From contig CAJQQZ010000033.1 in the NCBI GenBank assembly GCA_905480575.1, positions 1-46,460 on the forward strand: a stretch of 46,460 nt of DNA, in the 5' to 3' direction. A model generated the notes under the pieces. It made no database searches and was not told where the DNA came from. It saw nothing but the letters and a program-made list of their open reading frames with translations. Source of the stretch: an uncultured Alphaproteobacteria bacterium (GTDB lineage: Bacteria > Pseudomonadota > Alphaproteobacteria > UBA7985 > CAJQQZ01). Made by a program: the position numbers and the translations under genes. Shown here piece by piece: positions 34,878 to 43,884 of this stretch (its first letter is position 1; each line of letters opens with the position of its first letter).

Positions 34878-35103
34878 TATATCCTCCGCCACTGTCAAAG
34901 CAGGGCTCGATCAAAAATTACTAAACTAATCCCGTAGAACTACAAAAAAGTCCTGGGAGACACAAATCATTTCAACCGAAAATCTGGCGCAAATAGGGCC
35001 GACTCTCGAACTTTCTTGCCACAATTAATCAAGAATTATGACAACCATAACATTTTTGAGCTTTCTTCGCAATCAGCCGATTCTTCAGCCTCTGTGTTGA
35101 AAC
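34878..35103. other. tolB-pal intergenic region
   Basis: 225 bases with no supportable gene, long for a tolB-pal junction, and probably holding a separate pal promoter. TTAA-N7-TTAT at 35025-35039 is one base from the CtrA consensus TTAA-N7-TTAA. I saw no convincing terminator or RNA structure. Confidence 0.35.
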
Positions 35104-36495
35104 TCAAGGGTTTTTCGGTGACCAAGCAGGATCAGACGCATCTGTTGGCGTTGGGATTACCTCCTCGGTGAAAGAGAAGGTGTCAATCATGTAAAGTGTA
35201 GCCCGTCCTGCTTCATCGTTTCCGCCGGATGGTTCTTGCCCAAAGTAGGCCAACATTCTGCCGTTTGGCGACCATGTCGGGCCTTCTACCAAAAAGGCCT
35301 CTGTCAGTATCTTTTCGTCTGTACCGTCAGGGCGCATGATACCGATTGCGAACCGCCCATCTAGAATTCGGGTGAAAGCGACCCAACGGCCATCGGGCGA
35401 CCAAACGGGCGTTGCATACAATCCTTCACCGAAACTGATGCGTTGCACACCACTGCCATCGGAATTCATAACGTAGAGCTGTTGGCTGCCACCACGATCT
35501 GAATTGAAGACAATCTTTCTGGAATCGGGGGCGTACGATGGCGACGTGTCAATCGCTGGATTTGTTGTTAGCTGACGCAACTGGCGGCTCCTCAAATCCA
35601 TCACATAGACGTCGGTGTTGCCGCCGTTGGCCAAGCTCATCAAAACTTCATTCCCATTTGGTGAGAAACGAGGTGCGAAAGTCATTCCAGGAAAGTCGCC
35701 CAAAATTTCTTGCTGACCAGTGTTCAGGTTGTACAAGAAGACGCGAGGAGTGCCACCAACGTATGAAAGGTAGGTGATCTCCTGGGACGTTGGAGAGAAA
35801 CGTGGTGTTAGGACGAGATGGTTGCCATCGGTCAGATAACGTTGGTTAGCGCCATCTTGATCCATGATCGCCAGCCGTTTGACACGGTTTGTACTTGAAC
35901 CAGTTTCCGCGACATAGACGATTCGGCTGTCGAAGAAACCAGGTTCTCCGATGAGGCGTTCATAGATTGCATCGGTAATAATGTGGGCGATGCGGCGCCA
36001 GTTAGATGGAACAGTCGAGTAGGCCAAACCTTCGATCTGGGCTTGCTCTGCTACGTCCCAAAGTCGGAATTCGATCCTTAGGCGTCCATCGTCCGTGAAC
36101 ATTGATTTCCCAGCAGCAAGCGCATGGGCTCTGGTACCGCGCCAGGATTGGAAGTCGGGTGAAGTGCTGATTTCATGAGGCTGCTGTGGGTAGATTTGAG
36201 GGTTGATCGATACAAAGAGACCGGAACGGCGCAAGTTGTTGCGGATTACGTCACCGATGTCGCGTCCAATTTGATCGGAAGAGGGGTCATTACCTTCAAA
36301 ATTGGAGATCGCGATGGGTAGAGCCTGTCGGGACCCTCTAGTGATTTCGATTTCGACCTGTGCAACTGCAATGTTCGACCAGAAGGAGGCGAGCATTATT
36401 AGGAAAACGGCAGGCCAAGAAAACCAATTGTTCTTATGTGAGTTTAGTCTTTTCAACGGTGGGTTTCCTAATCGAGAGCCATTGGCCTTGATCAA
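35104..36495 (-). CDS. tolB: Tol-Pal system beta-propeller protein TolB
   Basis: Up to 463 residues. No ATG precedes the signal peptide. TTG at 36495 gives the longest form; TTG at 36453 (449 residues) has AGGAAA about 8 bases upstream and is at least as likely. A signal segment ends NIAVAQ. The N-terminal domain is VEIEITRGSRQALPIAIS, and the propeller repeats are of the type PRFSPTSQEITYLSY, PRFSPNGNEVLMSLA, PSYAPDSRKIVFNSDRGG, PVWSPDGRWVAFTR and PTWSPNGRMLAYFG. It binds Pal and TolA in the periplasm. It follows tolA. Confidence 0.95.
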   Translation of the reverse strand: MIKANGSRLGNPPLKRLNSHKNNWFSWPAVFLIMLASFWSNIAVAQVEIEITRGSRQALPIAISNFEGNDPSSDQIGRDIGDVIRNNLRRSGLFVSINPQIYPQQPHEISTSPDFQSWRGTRAHALAAGKSMFTDDGRLRIEFRLWDVAEQAQIEGLAYSTVPSNWRRIAHIITDAIYERLIGEPGFFDSRIVYVAETGSSTNRVKRLAIMDQDGANQRYLTDGNHLVLTPRFSPTSQEITYLSYVGGTPRVFLYNLNTGQQEILGDFPGMTFAPRFSPNGNEVLMSLANGGNTDVYVMDLRSRQLRQLTTNPAIDTSPSYAPDSRKIVFNSDRGGSQQLYVMNSDGSGVQRISFGEGLYATPVWSPDGRWVAFTRILDGRFAIGIMRPDGTDEKILTEAFLVEGPTWSPNGRMLAYFGQEPSGGNDEAGRATLYMIDTFSFTEEVIPTPTDASDPAWSPKNP

Positions 36496-36535
36496 TGGAT
36501 CAAACCAGTCTCTTAACTTTGAAATCTGTCCAAAA

Positions 36536-37765
36536 TTAGCCAGAAATCAACTCCTGTAAATTAAATTTCAAAATGGTCGTCTGCCAGGAGTCGTATTTTT
36601 CGGCTGGGAAGGGTAGCGGACTGGCAAGACGAACTGCACGCAGCATTGATTCGGCTGCTACTTGGAAAGTCTGATCTTGGCGAGGATCAAGGACATCAGC
36701 AACCAGTACATTGCCATCAAGATCAAGGACAAGCCTGATGCGAATAGTTGGGGCACGGTTGCCATTTAATCCCGGCGGCGTGATCCATGAGCCTTCGATT
36801 TTCCTGATGACACGGGCTATTTCATTGGATTCCAATGCGACACCACCAGATTGCCCTGCGGATTGGTCTTCAGGAGCCTCGACAGGAGCGGTGGTCTTTG
36901 TGCTGGCCGTTTCCAGTTGCTGGTCTTTGGATAGAACGGAACTGATGATCGAATCCAGCGCCTGGGATTTCTTTGGTGCAGCTTCCTTTGGATCTGCTTT
37001 AGGTTCAGCTTTTGCTTTTTCTTTAGGCTTCACTGGCAGCGGCTTGGGTTTCTTGAGTTTCGCTATCTCACGGGGCTTTGGTTTTGGAATAGGAGTCGCG
37101 ACGGGCTTTTCTTCTTTTTTCGTGTCCGTCGGATTTACGTCTGCAACGTCACCTTCACCGGTTGATTTAGATTTGACTTCTTTTTCTGACTTGGGCTCTT
37201 GCTCTTCTGTTTTGGTGTCTTCTTCCAACAGTTTGGCAATGAAGTCACCTGTGCCTTCAGTCGTCGTTAAGACCTGCTGTTTTTCTTCTGTTTCGGCTTT
37301 CTGTTTTACTTCTGTGTCCGTCGGATCGCTTTTCTTTGATTGCTTGGCGGCATCAGCTGCGCCAGTAACTTGATCATCCTTTGGTATCTCCGCGTCGGGG
37401 TCAAAGGCCATCTTCGTATCTTCTTCGGGTTCAACCTTGATCTCAGATAGGTCCGGCTTCGGCTCCGGTTCTATGACTGGCTCAGGCTCCGCGACCTTTG
37501 GGGCGGGCAGAGGGGGGAGTTTTTCCTCGACTGACAATTCCTTCTCTGGGACTTCGCTGGTCTCAGTGGCAGCTGTTTCTTCGATCAGTGATTTGATAGG
37601 ATCTTTCTGATCAGTTTTATTCTCTAACAAACCCATGCCCGAAATGAACTCGACGGCGATCGGAGCGGAGGCGTCATGCTTTCTAGCAAGTGACGGCAGG
37701 CCAAAAATGACGATCAGGCCGACGGTCAGGTGCAAAAGGGTGGAGAATAGGAGCGGTTTGTTCAC
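36536..37765 (-). CDS. tolA: TolA, Tol-Pal energy-transducing protein
   Basis: 409 residues starting at GTG. One N-terminal transmembrane helix (about 5-25, LLHLTVGLIVIFGL) is followed by a long Pro/Glu/Lys-rich rod (about 60-300) that lacks the Ala-rich helix of E. coli TolA. A C-terminal TonB-like domain follows (SWITPPGLNG, IRIRLVLDLDGNVLVADVLDP, AAESMLRAVRLASPLPFP). It couples TolQR to TolB and Pal across the periplasm. It lies 14 bases downstream of tolR. The acidic/basic rod produces a large antisense open frame that is not a gene. Confidence 0.93.
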   Translation of the reverse strand: MNKPLLFSTLLHLTVGLIVIFGLPSLARKHDASAPIAVEFISGMGLLENKTDQKDPIKSLIEETAATETSEVPEKELSVEEKLPPLPAPKVAEPEPVIEPEPKPDLSEIKVEPEEDTKMAFDPDAEIPKDDQVTGAADAAKQSKKSDPTDTEVKQKAETEEKQQVLTTTEGTGDFIAKLLEEDTKTEEQEPKSEKEVKSKSTGEGDVADVNPTDTKKEEKPVATPIPKPKPREIAKLKKPKPLPVKPKEKAKAEPKADPKEAAPKKSQALDSIISSVLSKDQQLETASTKTTAPVEAPEDQSAGQSGGVALESNEIARVIRKIEGSWITPPGLNGNRAPTIRIRLVLDLDGNVLVADVLDPRQDQTFQVAAESMLRAVRLASPLPFPAEKYDSWQTTILKFNLQELISG

Positions 37766-37779
37766 AGCGCAAACTTGCC

Positions 37780-38223
37780 TCAGCGTGTCCCGATGGGCTC
37801 GGAAACCAATGCAATTTTCGTGTAACCCGCATTGGTGATCTCGGCCATCGCTTTCACGACTTCGCCGTAAGCAACATCTTTGTCCCCGCGAATGAAGATC
37901 TTTCTTTCTAGGTCTTCGTCGGTGAGGTCAGATAATTTCTGGCGAATGAGTTCTAATTTGACTTCTTCCTCATCAACAAACAATCGACCGTCAACAGCGA
38001 CGGTGATTGATATGGGGTCTTGTGGTTGCCCGACAGCCTGTCCGTCGGCCTTTGGCAAATTCACAGGAACACCCACGGTCAACAAGGGGGCTGAAACCAT
38101 AAAGACAATCAGCAACACTAGCATAACGTCAACGAAGGGTGTTACGTTGATCTCAGCCATTGGTCTGTAAGACTGTTTTCTGGATCGTGAGACGGATGAG
38201 CCGCCGCGAAGACTAGCGCCCAT
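37780..38223 (-). CDS. tolR: TolR, Tol-Pal proton-channel subunit
   Basis: 147 residues of the ExbD/TolR family. A basic Ser-rich N-terminus leads to MAEINVTPFVDVMLVLLIVFMV, where the conserved membrane Asp of the proton path sits in FVDVML. A periplasmic domain follows (PKADGQAVGQPQDPISITV, IFIRGDKDVAYGEVVKAM). It forms the motor with TolQ, located 2 bases upstream. Confidence 0.96.
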   Translation of the reverse strand: MGASLRGGSSVSRSRKQSYRPMAEINVTPFVDVMLVLLIVFMVSAPLLTVGVPVNLPKADGQAVGQPQDPISITVAVDGRLFVDEEEVKLELIRQKLSDLTDEDLERKIFIRGDKDVAYGEVVKAMAEITNAGYTKIALVSEPIGTR

Positions 38224-38225
38224 GA

Positions 38226-38933
38226 TCAGTCCTTCGTGTCCAGTTGCCTCGAAAGAATGGTGCTGTATTCGCCAGCAAATGACTCAAGCCTGCCAGCGTA
38301 GCGGTTTAAATCGTTTGAAAACTTGTTGTAAGCGATTGTGGCGGGAATGGCGGCAACCAGTCCCAAGGCTGTCGCAAACAAGGCCTCGGCAATGCCGGGC
38401 GCGACAACCGTTAGATTTGTGTTACCTTCATTGGCGATAGCGGTGAAGGCATTCATGATGCCCCAAACCGTACCGAAAAGGCCGATGAAGGGGGAGGCGG
38501 AACTGGCAGTTGCCAGAAAATTCAAGCCTTTTTCGATACTGACCATTTCGCGCAGGATCGCAAGGTCCATCGAACGCTCAATGCGTTGCTGGAAGGAGGC
38601 TTTCAAACCGTCTTTTGTGCTGTTTGGTAAAGCAGAGCCGCGACGCCATTCCCGCATAGCAGAGACAAAAATGGTCTGCATCGGATCTGACGGACGATTG
38701 TCGATCCTGTCATAGAGGTCATCAAGCGAACCGCCGGACCAAAAGCTGTCTTCAAAGATATCAGCTTTTCTTTTTAGTCGCCCCAGCCGCAAGAATTTTT
38801 CAAAGATGATCGCCCAGCACCAAAGCGAAATTAGCACCAAAACCAGCATCACTAGTTTGACAACAAAATCAGCTTTCAAGAAGAGATCAAGGAGAGACAG
38901 GCCGCCGTCACCGGAAAGCACGTCAACTGGCAT
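38226..38933 (-). CDS. tolQ: TolQ, Tol-Pal motor subunit
   Basis: 235 residues of the ExbB/MotA/TolQ family. Three membrane segments: about 18-42, 135-160 (FLATASSASPFIGLFGTVWGIM) and 170-195 (PGIAEALFATALGLVAAIPA, with the conserved Thr/Ala pattern). It is the first gene of the tolQRAB set, 63 bases after ybgC. A short gap upstream leaves room for a promoter, but read-through from ybgC is possible. Confidence 0.96.
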   Translation of the reverse strand: MPVDVLSGDGGLSLLDLFLKADFVVKLVMLVLVLISLWCWAIIFEKFLRLGRLKRKADIFEDSFWSGGSLDDLYDRIDNRPSDPMQTIFVSAMREWRRGSALPNSTKDGLKASFQQRIERSMDLAILREMVSIEKGLNFLATASSASPFIGLFGTVWGIMNAFTAIANEGNTNLTVVAPGIAEALFATALGLVAAIPATIAYNKFSNDLNRYAGRLESFAGEYSTILSRQLDTKD

Positions 38934-38996
38934 AATAAACTACCTTCGTTTTCAAATTCGTCCACGTAAGTGGTATAAAATCAAATAATCAGAATC

Positions 38997-39425
38997 TTAT
39001 GATGATTCTGCGAATAAATAAGGCACCATCAAGGCGGATATTGCCTGAGGTATTTTTGCTATTTGGCCGTTTTCATGCAAATAGGCAAGCCGAATCGACA
39101 ATGAGGTTAAAAGTTCGTCGCCTCTAACGACTTCTTGCCGGAGAATCATTGAGGCAGAATGCAGTTTTTCAATGGAGGTATGAACGGTTAACCAATCTTC
39201 GAGTTTCGCGGGTTTACGATAATCGATATTGCAATTCTTGACGACCCAATAGTCGCGGAACTCATGCCAAATTTTTGACGGTGGCCAACCGATGTCGCGG
39301 AGAAATTCTGACCGTGCCCTCTCCACGAACTTCAAGTAGTTGGCATAGTAAACGATACCTTCTGCGTCTGTATCTTCGTAGTAAACGCTAAGACCAAAAG
39401 AATGGATAAGAGAAGACTTACTCAT
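38997..39425 (-). CDS. ybgC: YbgC-type acyl-CoA thioesterase of the Tol-Pal cluster
   Basis: 142 residues, hotdog fold. The signature [28 protein letters not shown] carries the catalytic Asp in DTDAEG. It hydrolyses acyl-CoA thioesters in the cytoplasm and is conserved beside tol genes. Its start overlaps the end of ruvB by 8 bases (ATGAGTAA), so the ruv and tol modules are linked through this gene. Confidence 0.95.
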   Translation of the reverse strand: MSKSSLIHSFGLSVYYEDTDAEGIVYYANYLKFVERARSEFLRDIGWPPSKIWHEFRDYWVVKNCNIDYRKPAKLEDWLTVHTSIEKLHSASMILRQEVVRGDELLTSLSIRLAYLHENGQIAKIPQAISALMVPYLFAESS

Positions 39426-40458
39426 CTAAGAAATCAAATTGAGCAGCTCCCAATTTGTCGTTTGATGGTGGTCGCATATCGAGATGTCGCCAGGCCTCAA
39501 CGGTTAGCAACCGACCCCTGGGCGTACGTTGTAAAAGACCCTGCTGAATGAGGTAGGGTTCAATAACTTCCTCTATGGTGTCTCGCTGCTCTGAAAGAGC
39601 GGCAGCCATTGTTTCAACACCGACCGGCCCACCACCATAGTTGACCGCCACACAGCCAAGATAACGCCGATCCATGGCATCGAGGCCGCGCTGGTCAACG
39701 TCAAGTCGGTTAAGGGCAGCATCAGCAAGTTGCGCATCTACGACTTCGACTTTTGCGACCGAAGCGTAATCTCTCACTCTTCGTAACAGACGACCAGCAA
39801 CACGCGGCGTCCCTCTGGCACGTTTGGCGATCTCTTGCGCGCCGTCTTTGGCCAAATTAAAGCCTAAGATCGACGCGCCTCGGCTAACGATCAATTCCAG
39901 TTCATCAGGTTCATAATAATTAAGCCTGAGAGGAATACCGAAACGCTCACGCAAAGGCGTGGTAATCAATCCTGATCTTGTTGTTGCAGCCACGAGGGTA
40001 AATGGAGGGAGATCAATCTTCACAGAACGGGCCGCTGGACCTTCGCCAATAATGAGGTCTAGCTCAAAGTCTTCCATTGCTGGGTAGAGGATTTCTTCGA
40101 CGGCAGGGCTAAGACGGTGGATTTCGTCGATGAACAGCACGTCTTTGGGCTGGAGATTGGTGAGGATAGCCGCAAGGTCACCAGCTTTGGATATAACTGG
40201 GCCTGAAGTTGAGCGGAAACCTACGCCGAGTTCTCGGGATATGATTTGTGACAGAGTCGTCTTGCCCAGACCTGGAGGCCCGTGAAACAACACATGATCC
40301 ATCGCTTCACCACGTTGGCGTGCGGCCTGGATGAAGATGTTTAGATTGTCACGGAGCTGCTTTTGGCCGATGAATTCACTTAAGGCTACCGGGCGAATCG
40401 ATTCGTCTGATGTATCGCCATCAATGCGTTCGCTGCTCAGAACCTGGCGCTCATTCAT
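39418..40458 (-). CDS. ruvB: RuvB Holliday junction branch-migration ATPase
   Basis: 346 residues. Walker [10 protein letters not shown] (60-68), Walker [10 protein letters not shown], sensor 1 AATTRSG, the arginine finger in [12 protein letters not shown], and a C-terminal winged-helix with [11 protein letters not shown]. It acts with RuvA on Holliday junctions. The start overlaps the ruvA stop (ATGA); the end overlaps ybgC by 8 bases. It is likely within the LexA-controlled yebC-ruvCAB unit. Confidence 0.97.
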   Translation of the reverse strand: MNERQVLSSERIDGDTSDESIRPVALSEFIGQKQLRDNLNIFIQAARQRGEAMDHVLFHGPPGLGKTTLSQIISRELGVGFRSTSGPVISKAGDLAAILTNLQPKDVLFIDEIHRLSPAVEEILYPAMEDFELDLIIGEGPAARSVKIDLPPFTLVAATTRSGLITTPLRERFGIPLRLNYYEPDELELIVSRGASILGFNLAKDGAQEIAKRARGTPRVAGRLLRRVRDYASVAKVEVVDAQLADAALNRLDVDQRGLDAMDRRYLGCVAVNYGGGPVGVETMAAALSEQRDTIEEVIEPYLIQQGLLQRTPRGRLLTVEAWRHLDMRPPSNDKLGAAQFDFLDE

Positions 40459-41078
40459 CTGGCGAGCTCCATGAGCGCTTGGCGAATGAGTTGTTCGACG
40501 GTGGCTTGATTGTTGGTTTCTGTCATCACCTTGTTAACAATTATGACAGCGTCAGCACGCCGGTAACCAAGATTTTCGAGCGCTGAAAGAGCATCGCTCG
40601 CAGCGGAGCCATCAAAGCTGCCAACTTCGGTTTGCATGATGTCTGCATGGCCCACTGCTGGGGAAGCGAAAGCAATTGCCCCAACTTTGTCTTTTAATTC
40701 TGTGATGATCCGCTGAGCTACCTTCGGGCCAACCCCATTTGCTTGAGTGACAGTCGCCTTGTCCTGGCTCAAGATCGCTTGGTGTAACAGGGCAGGTGTG
40801 AGGACGCTGAGGATTGCCAGGCCGACTTTTGACCCCACGCCTTGGACGGAAGTTAGTAGCTTGTAACATTCTTTTTCTTCAGCTGAGTGGAAGCCGTAGA
40901 GATGGATGTGATCTTCACGAACATGGGTTTCGATGAGAAGAGAAACCTCACCACCTGGTTCCGGCATCAAGGAGAGCGTTTTGGAGGAACAAAAACAATG
41001 GTAGCCGACACCACCAACATTGATGATGAGCCAGTCGGTCCCTGTAGAATCTAGAAAGCCTTTGAGTTTAGCAATCAT
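40455..41078 (-). CDS. ruvA: RuvA Holliday junction DNA-binding subunit
   Basis: 207 residues from ATG 41078, the canonical [10 protein letters not shown] start. Its ATG overlaps the ruvC stop (TAATG), so the in-frame start at 41147 is rejected. The OB-fold N-domain is followed by helix-hairpin-helix regions ([35 protein letters not shown]) and the C-terminal RuvB-binding three-helix domain ([15 protein letters not shown]). Confidence 0.97.
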   Translation of the reverse strand: MIAKLKGFLDSTGTDWLIINVGGVGYHCFCSSKTLSLMPEPGGEVSLLIETHVREDHIHLYGFHSAEEKECYKLLTSVQGVGSKVGLAILSVLTPALLHQAILSQDKATVTQANGVGPKVAQRIITELKDKVGAIAFASPAVGHADIMQTEVGSFDGSAASDALSALENLGYRRADAVIIVNKVMTETNNQATVEQLIRQALMELAR

Positions 41079-41599
41079 TAGCGGTACTGACTTTCGTGCT
41101 TGTCCATGCTCCAGGCAACCCGGGATGTTCGATAGTGTGCGTGGCAAATGGCGATTGCCAAAGCGTCGGCGGAATCAGCGGAGTGAAATTCAACGCCGGG
41201 AAGAAGTCGCGATACCATCATTTCCACCTGATCTTTGCTCGCATGCCCTGCACCAACAACGGATTTTTTAACTTTGTTGGCCGGATACTGTGAAACAGGA
41301 AGTGATTTTTCAGCTGGTGCTAACAGTATAACACCGCGTGCTAAGCTAAGTTTGATTGTTGTCGTAGGGTTTTTGTTTGAGAAAATTTCTTCAACGGCAG
41401 CCTCATCAGGCTTGTAAGCCTTGAGGACTTCATGCAATCCAGTGTGCAACTCTAACAAACGACTGGGCAATTCCAATTTGGCTGTTGACCGTACTGTCCC
41501 ATTGGCAACATGACGCAATCGATTGCCTTCGACATCAATGACGCCCCAACCCGTGTTCCTAAGGCCGGGGTCTATTCCAATTAAACGAATGCTTGCCAG
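41078..41599 (-). CDS. ruvC: RuvC Holliday junction resolvase, CTG start
   Basis: 173 residues if read from CTG 41599. In frame upstream of 41518 there is no ATG, GTG or TTG before a TGA stop, yet the sequence there encodes the essential N-terminal strand ([19 protein letters not shown]) with catalytic Asp10. AAAGG lies 8 bases before the CTG. Other catalytic acids lie in VEEIF and [12 protein letters not shown]. The length equals that of E. coli RuvC. A start at TTG 41518 would give 146 residues and lose the first catalytic acid. An ATT four codons into the frame is the less likely alternative start. It lies 19 bases after yebC and overlaps ruvA by one base. Confidence 0.9.
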   Translation of the reverse strand: MASIRLIGIDPGLRNTGWGVIDVEGNRLRHVANGTVRSTAKLELPSRLLELHTGLHEVLKAYKPDEAAVEEIFSNKNPTTTIKLSLARGVILLAPAEKSLPVSQYPANKVKKSVVGAGHASKDQVEMMVSRLLPGVEFHSADSADALAIAICHAHYRTSRVAWSMDKHESQYR

Positions 41600-41618
41600 A
41601 GACTTAGCCTTTCAAACG

Positions 41619-42368
41619 TTAACCTGCCAACTTTTCCATGATCTCGTCAGAGATATCAAAGTTAGCAGCAACGGATTGTACGTCATCATTATCATCGAGA
41701 ACATCGAGCAGTTTCAACATGGTTGCTGCTTTATTCTCGTCTAACTCGATAGTGTTCTGTGGACGCCAAGACAACTTTGCTTCATTGGGTTCCGGGTATT
41801 CGGCCTCCAAGGCTTTCTGAACCGTCGAGAAATCGTCGGGTGCGCAAAAAATCTCATGTTCTTCTTCGCTGGACACAACATCATCTGCACCAGCTTCTAA
41901 AGCGGCTTCGAAAATAGTGTCAGCATCAGCGACATCAGCAGGGTAGGCGATGCGGCCGACACGATCAAAGTTGAACGATACAGAGTTGGATTCACCCAAG
42001 CCACCTCCGTTTTTGTTGAAAGCCGTTCTGATTTCAGAGGCCGTTCTGTTACGGTTGTCGGTCAAGGCATCGACGATAACGGCAACACCACCTGGACCGA
42101 AACCTTCGTAGCGGACTTCATCAAAGTTAGAACCTTCACCACTGCTGGTCGCGGTCTTAATCGCGCGCTCAATGCGGTCTTTTGGCATGTTAACGGCTCT
42201 GGCGGCTTGGATAGCAGACCTTAGGCGGGCATTGTTCTCGGGGTTGGGGTCGCCAACTTTGGCAGCCACTGTGATCTCTCGTCCGACTTTTGTGAACAAC
42301 TTAGCACGTTTGGCGTCTTGGGCGCCTTTGCGATGCATGATGTTTTTGAATTTGGAATGGCCTGCCAT
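41619..42368 (-). CDS. yebC: YebC/PmpR-family protein (translation factor or regulator)
   Basis: 249 residues. The signature start [25 protein letters not shown] and family motifs ([24 protein letters not shown], and [27 protein letters not shown] near the end) are all present. Family members act as transcription regulators or as translation factors that relieve ribosome stalling; which applies here is unknown. It is the first gene of yebC-ruvC-ruvA-ruvB, with a LexA-type box about 60 bases upstream. Confidence 0.95.
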   Translation of the reverse strand: MAGHSKFKNIMHRKGAQDAKRAKLFTKVGREITVAAKVGDPNPENNARLRSAIQAARAVNMPKDRIERAIKTATSSGEGSNFDEVRYEGFGPGGVAVIVDALTDNRNRTASEIRTAFNKNGGGLGESNSVSFNFDRVGRIAYPADVADADTIFEAALEAGADDVVSSEEEHEIFCAPDDFSTVQKALEAEYPEPNEAKLSWRPQNTIELDENKAATMLKLLDVLDDNDDVQSVAANFDISDEIMEKLAG

Positions 42369-42422
42369 AATCTCCGCTCTTCAAAGGTATTTTGTTAAAA
42401 TAGCTATTCTGCTGCTGGACAT

Positions 42423-42443
42423 ATCATAGAACAGGTGCAGAAC
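42423..42443 (-). promoter_or_regulatory. LexA-type SOS operator and -10 element upstream of yebC-ruvCAB
   Basis: GAAC-N7-GAAC at 42429-42443 reads GTTC-N7-GTTC on the minus strand, the direct-repeat LexA box of Alphaproteobacteria. TATGAT (42428 down to 42423) abuts it as a likely -10, so LexA binding would block RNA polymerase. The box lies about 60 bases before the yebC start, in the 87-base gap after the YmdB-type gene. Confidence 0.7.
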
Positions 42444-42455
42444 AACAGGATAATT

Positions 42456-43292
42456 TTATTGGATTGACTCCAGTGCCCATTCTGCGGGTTGCTGTTGGCT
42501 TAGTCTACCACCAAGTCGAACCGGTTCTACCCTCGTGCTCAAACCTGTCGTGTCGTCGGTTTCGACGTAGAGACCGCAAAGTGTTGCTTCCTCGCTGGCG
42601 GGCGAAAGGCGGTCCGTTGGCAGCTTCTCTGTGAAACGTTTCACTGGTGTTTCATTATTGAAACCAATCACAGAGTTGTAGTCACCAATCATACCGAGAT
42701 CAGTTTGGTAGGCGGTGCCATACGGGAGGATTTGATGGTCGGCGGTCGGAACGTGGGTGTGGGTTCCAACGACCATGGAGACCTTGCCGTCTAGATAATG
42801 CCCCATCGCTTGACGTTCACTAGAGGCTTCGCCGTGAACGTCGACAATGACCGCGTGAATTTGGTTGCCTAATTTGTAAACGGAAACCAGCTTTGCAACA
42901 GTCGCAAAGGGATCATCGAGTGGGTCCATGAACACACGGCCCATGAGTTGGATTGTTAGGACCCTTTTTCCTGACGGCGTCTCAGTGACGTAGTACCCTC
43001 GGCCTGGCGTGCCATCTGGATAGTTGGCCGGACGAACAATGCGCCGATCTTGCTCAATATGGGAAAGCATCTCTCGCTGATCCCAGCTGTGATTTCCAAG
43101 CGTGATTGTGTCGGCTCCAGCTGCAAAGAACTGGTCCGCGATGTCCGCTGTCAAACCAAAACCGCCAGCGGCGTTCTCTCCGTTCAGCATGACATGGTCT
43201 AAAGCCACAGCTTTCCGGATCTTAGGCAGCCAAGTCAGAACTGCTTCACGACCAGACCGGCCAACGACGTCTCCCAAGGCTAAAAGCTTCAT
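42456..43292 (-). CDS. YmdB-type metallophosphoesterase (TIGR00282 family)
   Basis: 278 residues. Two-metal phosphoesterase motifs are in order: LGDVVGRSGR (first Asp), NGENAAGG, LGNHSWD, DVHGEASSE and VGTHTHVPTAD. The Bacillus relative YmdB hydrolyses 2',3'-cAMP. The role in Alphaproteobacteria is unknown. Its ATG overlaps the stop of the cyclo-ligase gene by 4 bases, so the two are translationally coupled. Confidence 0.9.
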   Translation of the reverse strand: MKLLALGDVVGRSGREAVLTWLPKIRKAVALDHVMLNGENAAGGFGLTADIADQFFAAGADTITLGNHSWDQREMLSHIEQDRRIVRPANYPDGTPGRGYYVTETPSGKRVLTIQLMGRVFMDPLDDPFATVAKLVSVYKLGNQIHAVIVDVHGEASSERQAMGHYLDGKVSMVVGTHTHVPTADHQILPYGTAYQTDLGMIGDYNSVIGFNNETPVKRFTEKLPTDRLSPASEEATLCGLYVETDDTTGLSTRVEPVRLGGRLSQQQPAEWALESIQ

Positions 43293-43864
43293 GTGAATTC
43301 CAAGATTTCTTTTTCTGTAATCAGAAAGTCAAGCTTCTGATCGGTTTTTTCAGTAGGCACGTTGTCAACTTCCTGAACTGAGTAAGCTAGGCCGGCTGTT
43401 ACAAGTGGCTTTGTGGTTTTAATTTCCTCGATGGAACGGTCATAGAAACCGCCGCCATATCCAAGGCGGTAGCCGTTTCGATCGAAAGCCAAAAGCGGTG
43501 AAAGGATGAGGTCGGGCACCAGTTGTGGGGAACTTTCAACGGGCGTCATGGCTTTGTACGCCCCCTCTAACATCTCCGTTTCTGGAGTCCACTGTCGAAA
43601 AATCAAGGGCTGAGCGTTTCCAACCACAATAGGAAGACAGATTTGGTGACCTGCCTTATAGAGCTTGTGGATCAGAGGGACGGTGTTTACTTCGGTTTGG
43701 ATGGGCCAGAAGCAGGAGATTATCTCTGCATTCTTTAAAGCGGCGCTGGAACTTACGAGCTCCATCAAATCAAACGATGCTCTTTCGCCGGACGCTTTAT
43801 GGAAATCTCGGCGAATAGCACGCATCTCTTTGCGCAGAGCCTGTTTCTCTTCAGCTAAATTCAA
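43289..43864 (-). CDS. fau: 5-formyltetrahydrofolate cyclo-ligase
   Basis: 191 residues. Family motifs are KQALRKEMRAIRRDF at the start, ISCFWPIQTEVNT, and the ATP-binding LSPLLAFDRNGYRLGYGGGFYDRS. It converts 5-formyl-THF to 5,10-methenyl-THF. The start is TTG with GGA 8 bases upstream. A 6S RNA lies directly upstream on the same strand, as in many Proteobacteria where 6S RNA and ygfA/fau are co-transcribed. Confidence 0.93.
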   Translation of the reverse strand: MNLAEEKQALRKEMRAIRRDFHKASGERASFDLMELVSSSAALKNAEIISCFWPIQTEVNTVPLIHKLYKAGHQICLPIVVGNAQPLIFRQWTPETEMLEGAYKAMTPVESSPQLVPDLILSPLLAFDRNGYRLGYGGGFYDRSIEEIKTTKPLVTAGLAYSVQEVDNVPTEKTDQKLDFLITEKEILEFT

Positions 43865-43884
43865 AGTTTCATTCCAAGTGTTTC

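Noticed and set aside
35025-35039. CtrA-like site TTAA-N7-TTAT upstream of pal
   Set aside because: One mismatch to TTAA-N7-TTAA in an AT-rich gap; such near matches are common by chance. Mentioned in the intergenic entry but not claimed as an operator.
36711-37373. 220-residue plus-strand open frame opposite tolA
   Set aside because: It mirrors the Pro/Glu/Lys rod of TolA, is Ser/Phe/Gly-rich low complexity, has no ribosome site and matches no family; tolA on the other strand is certain.
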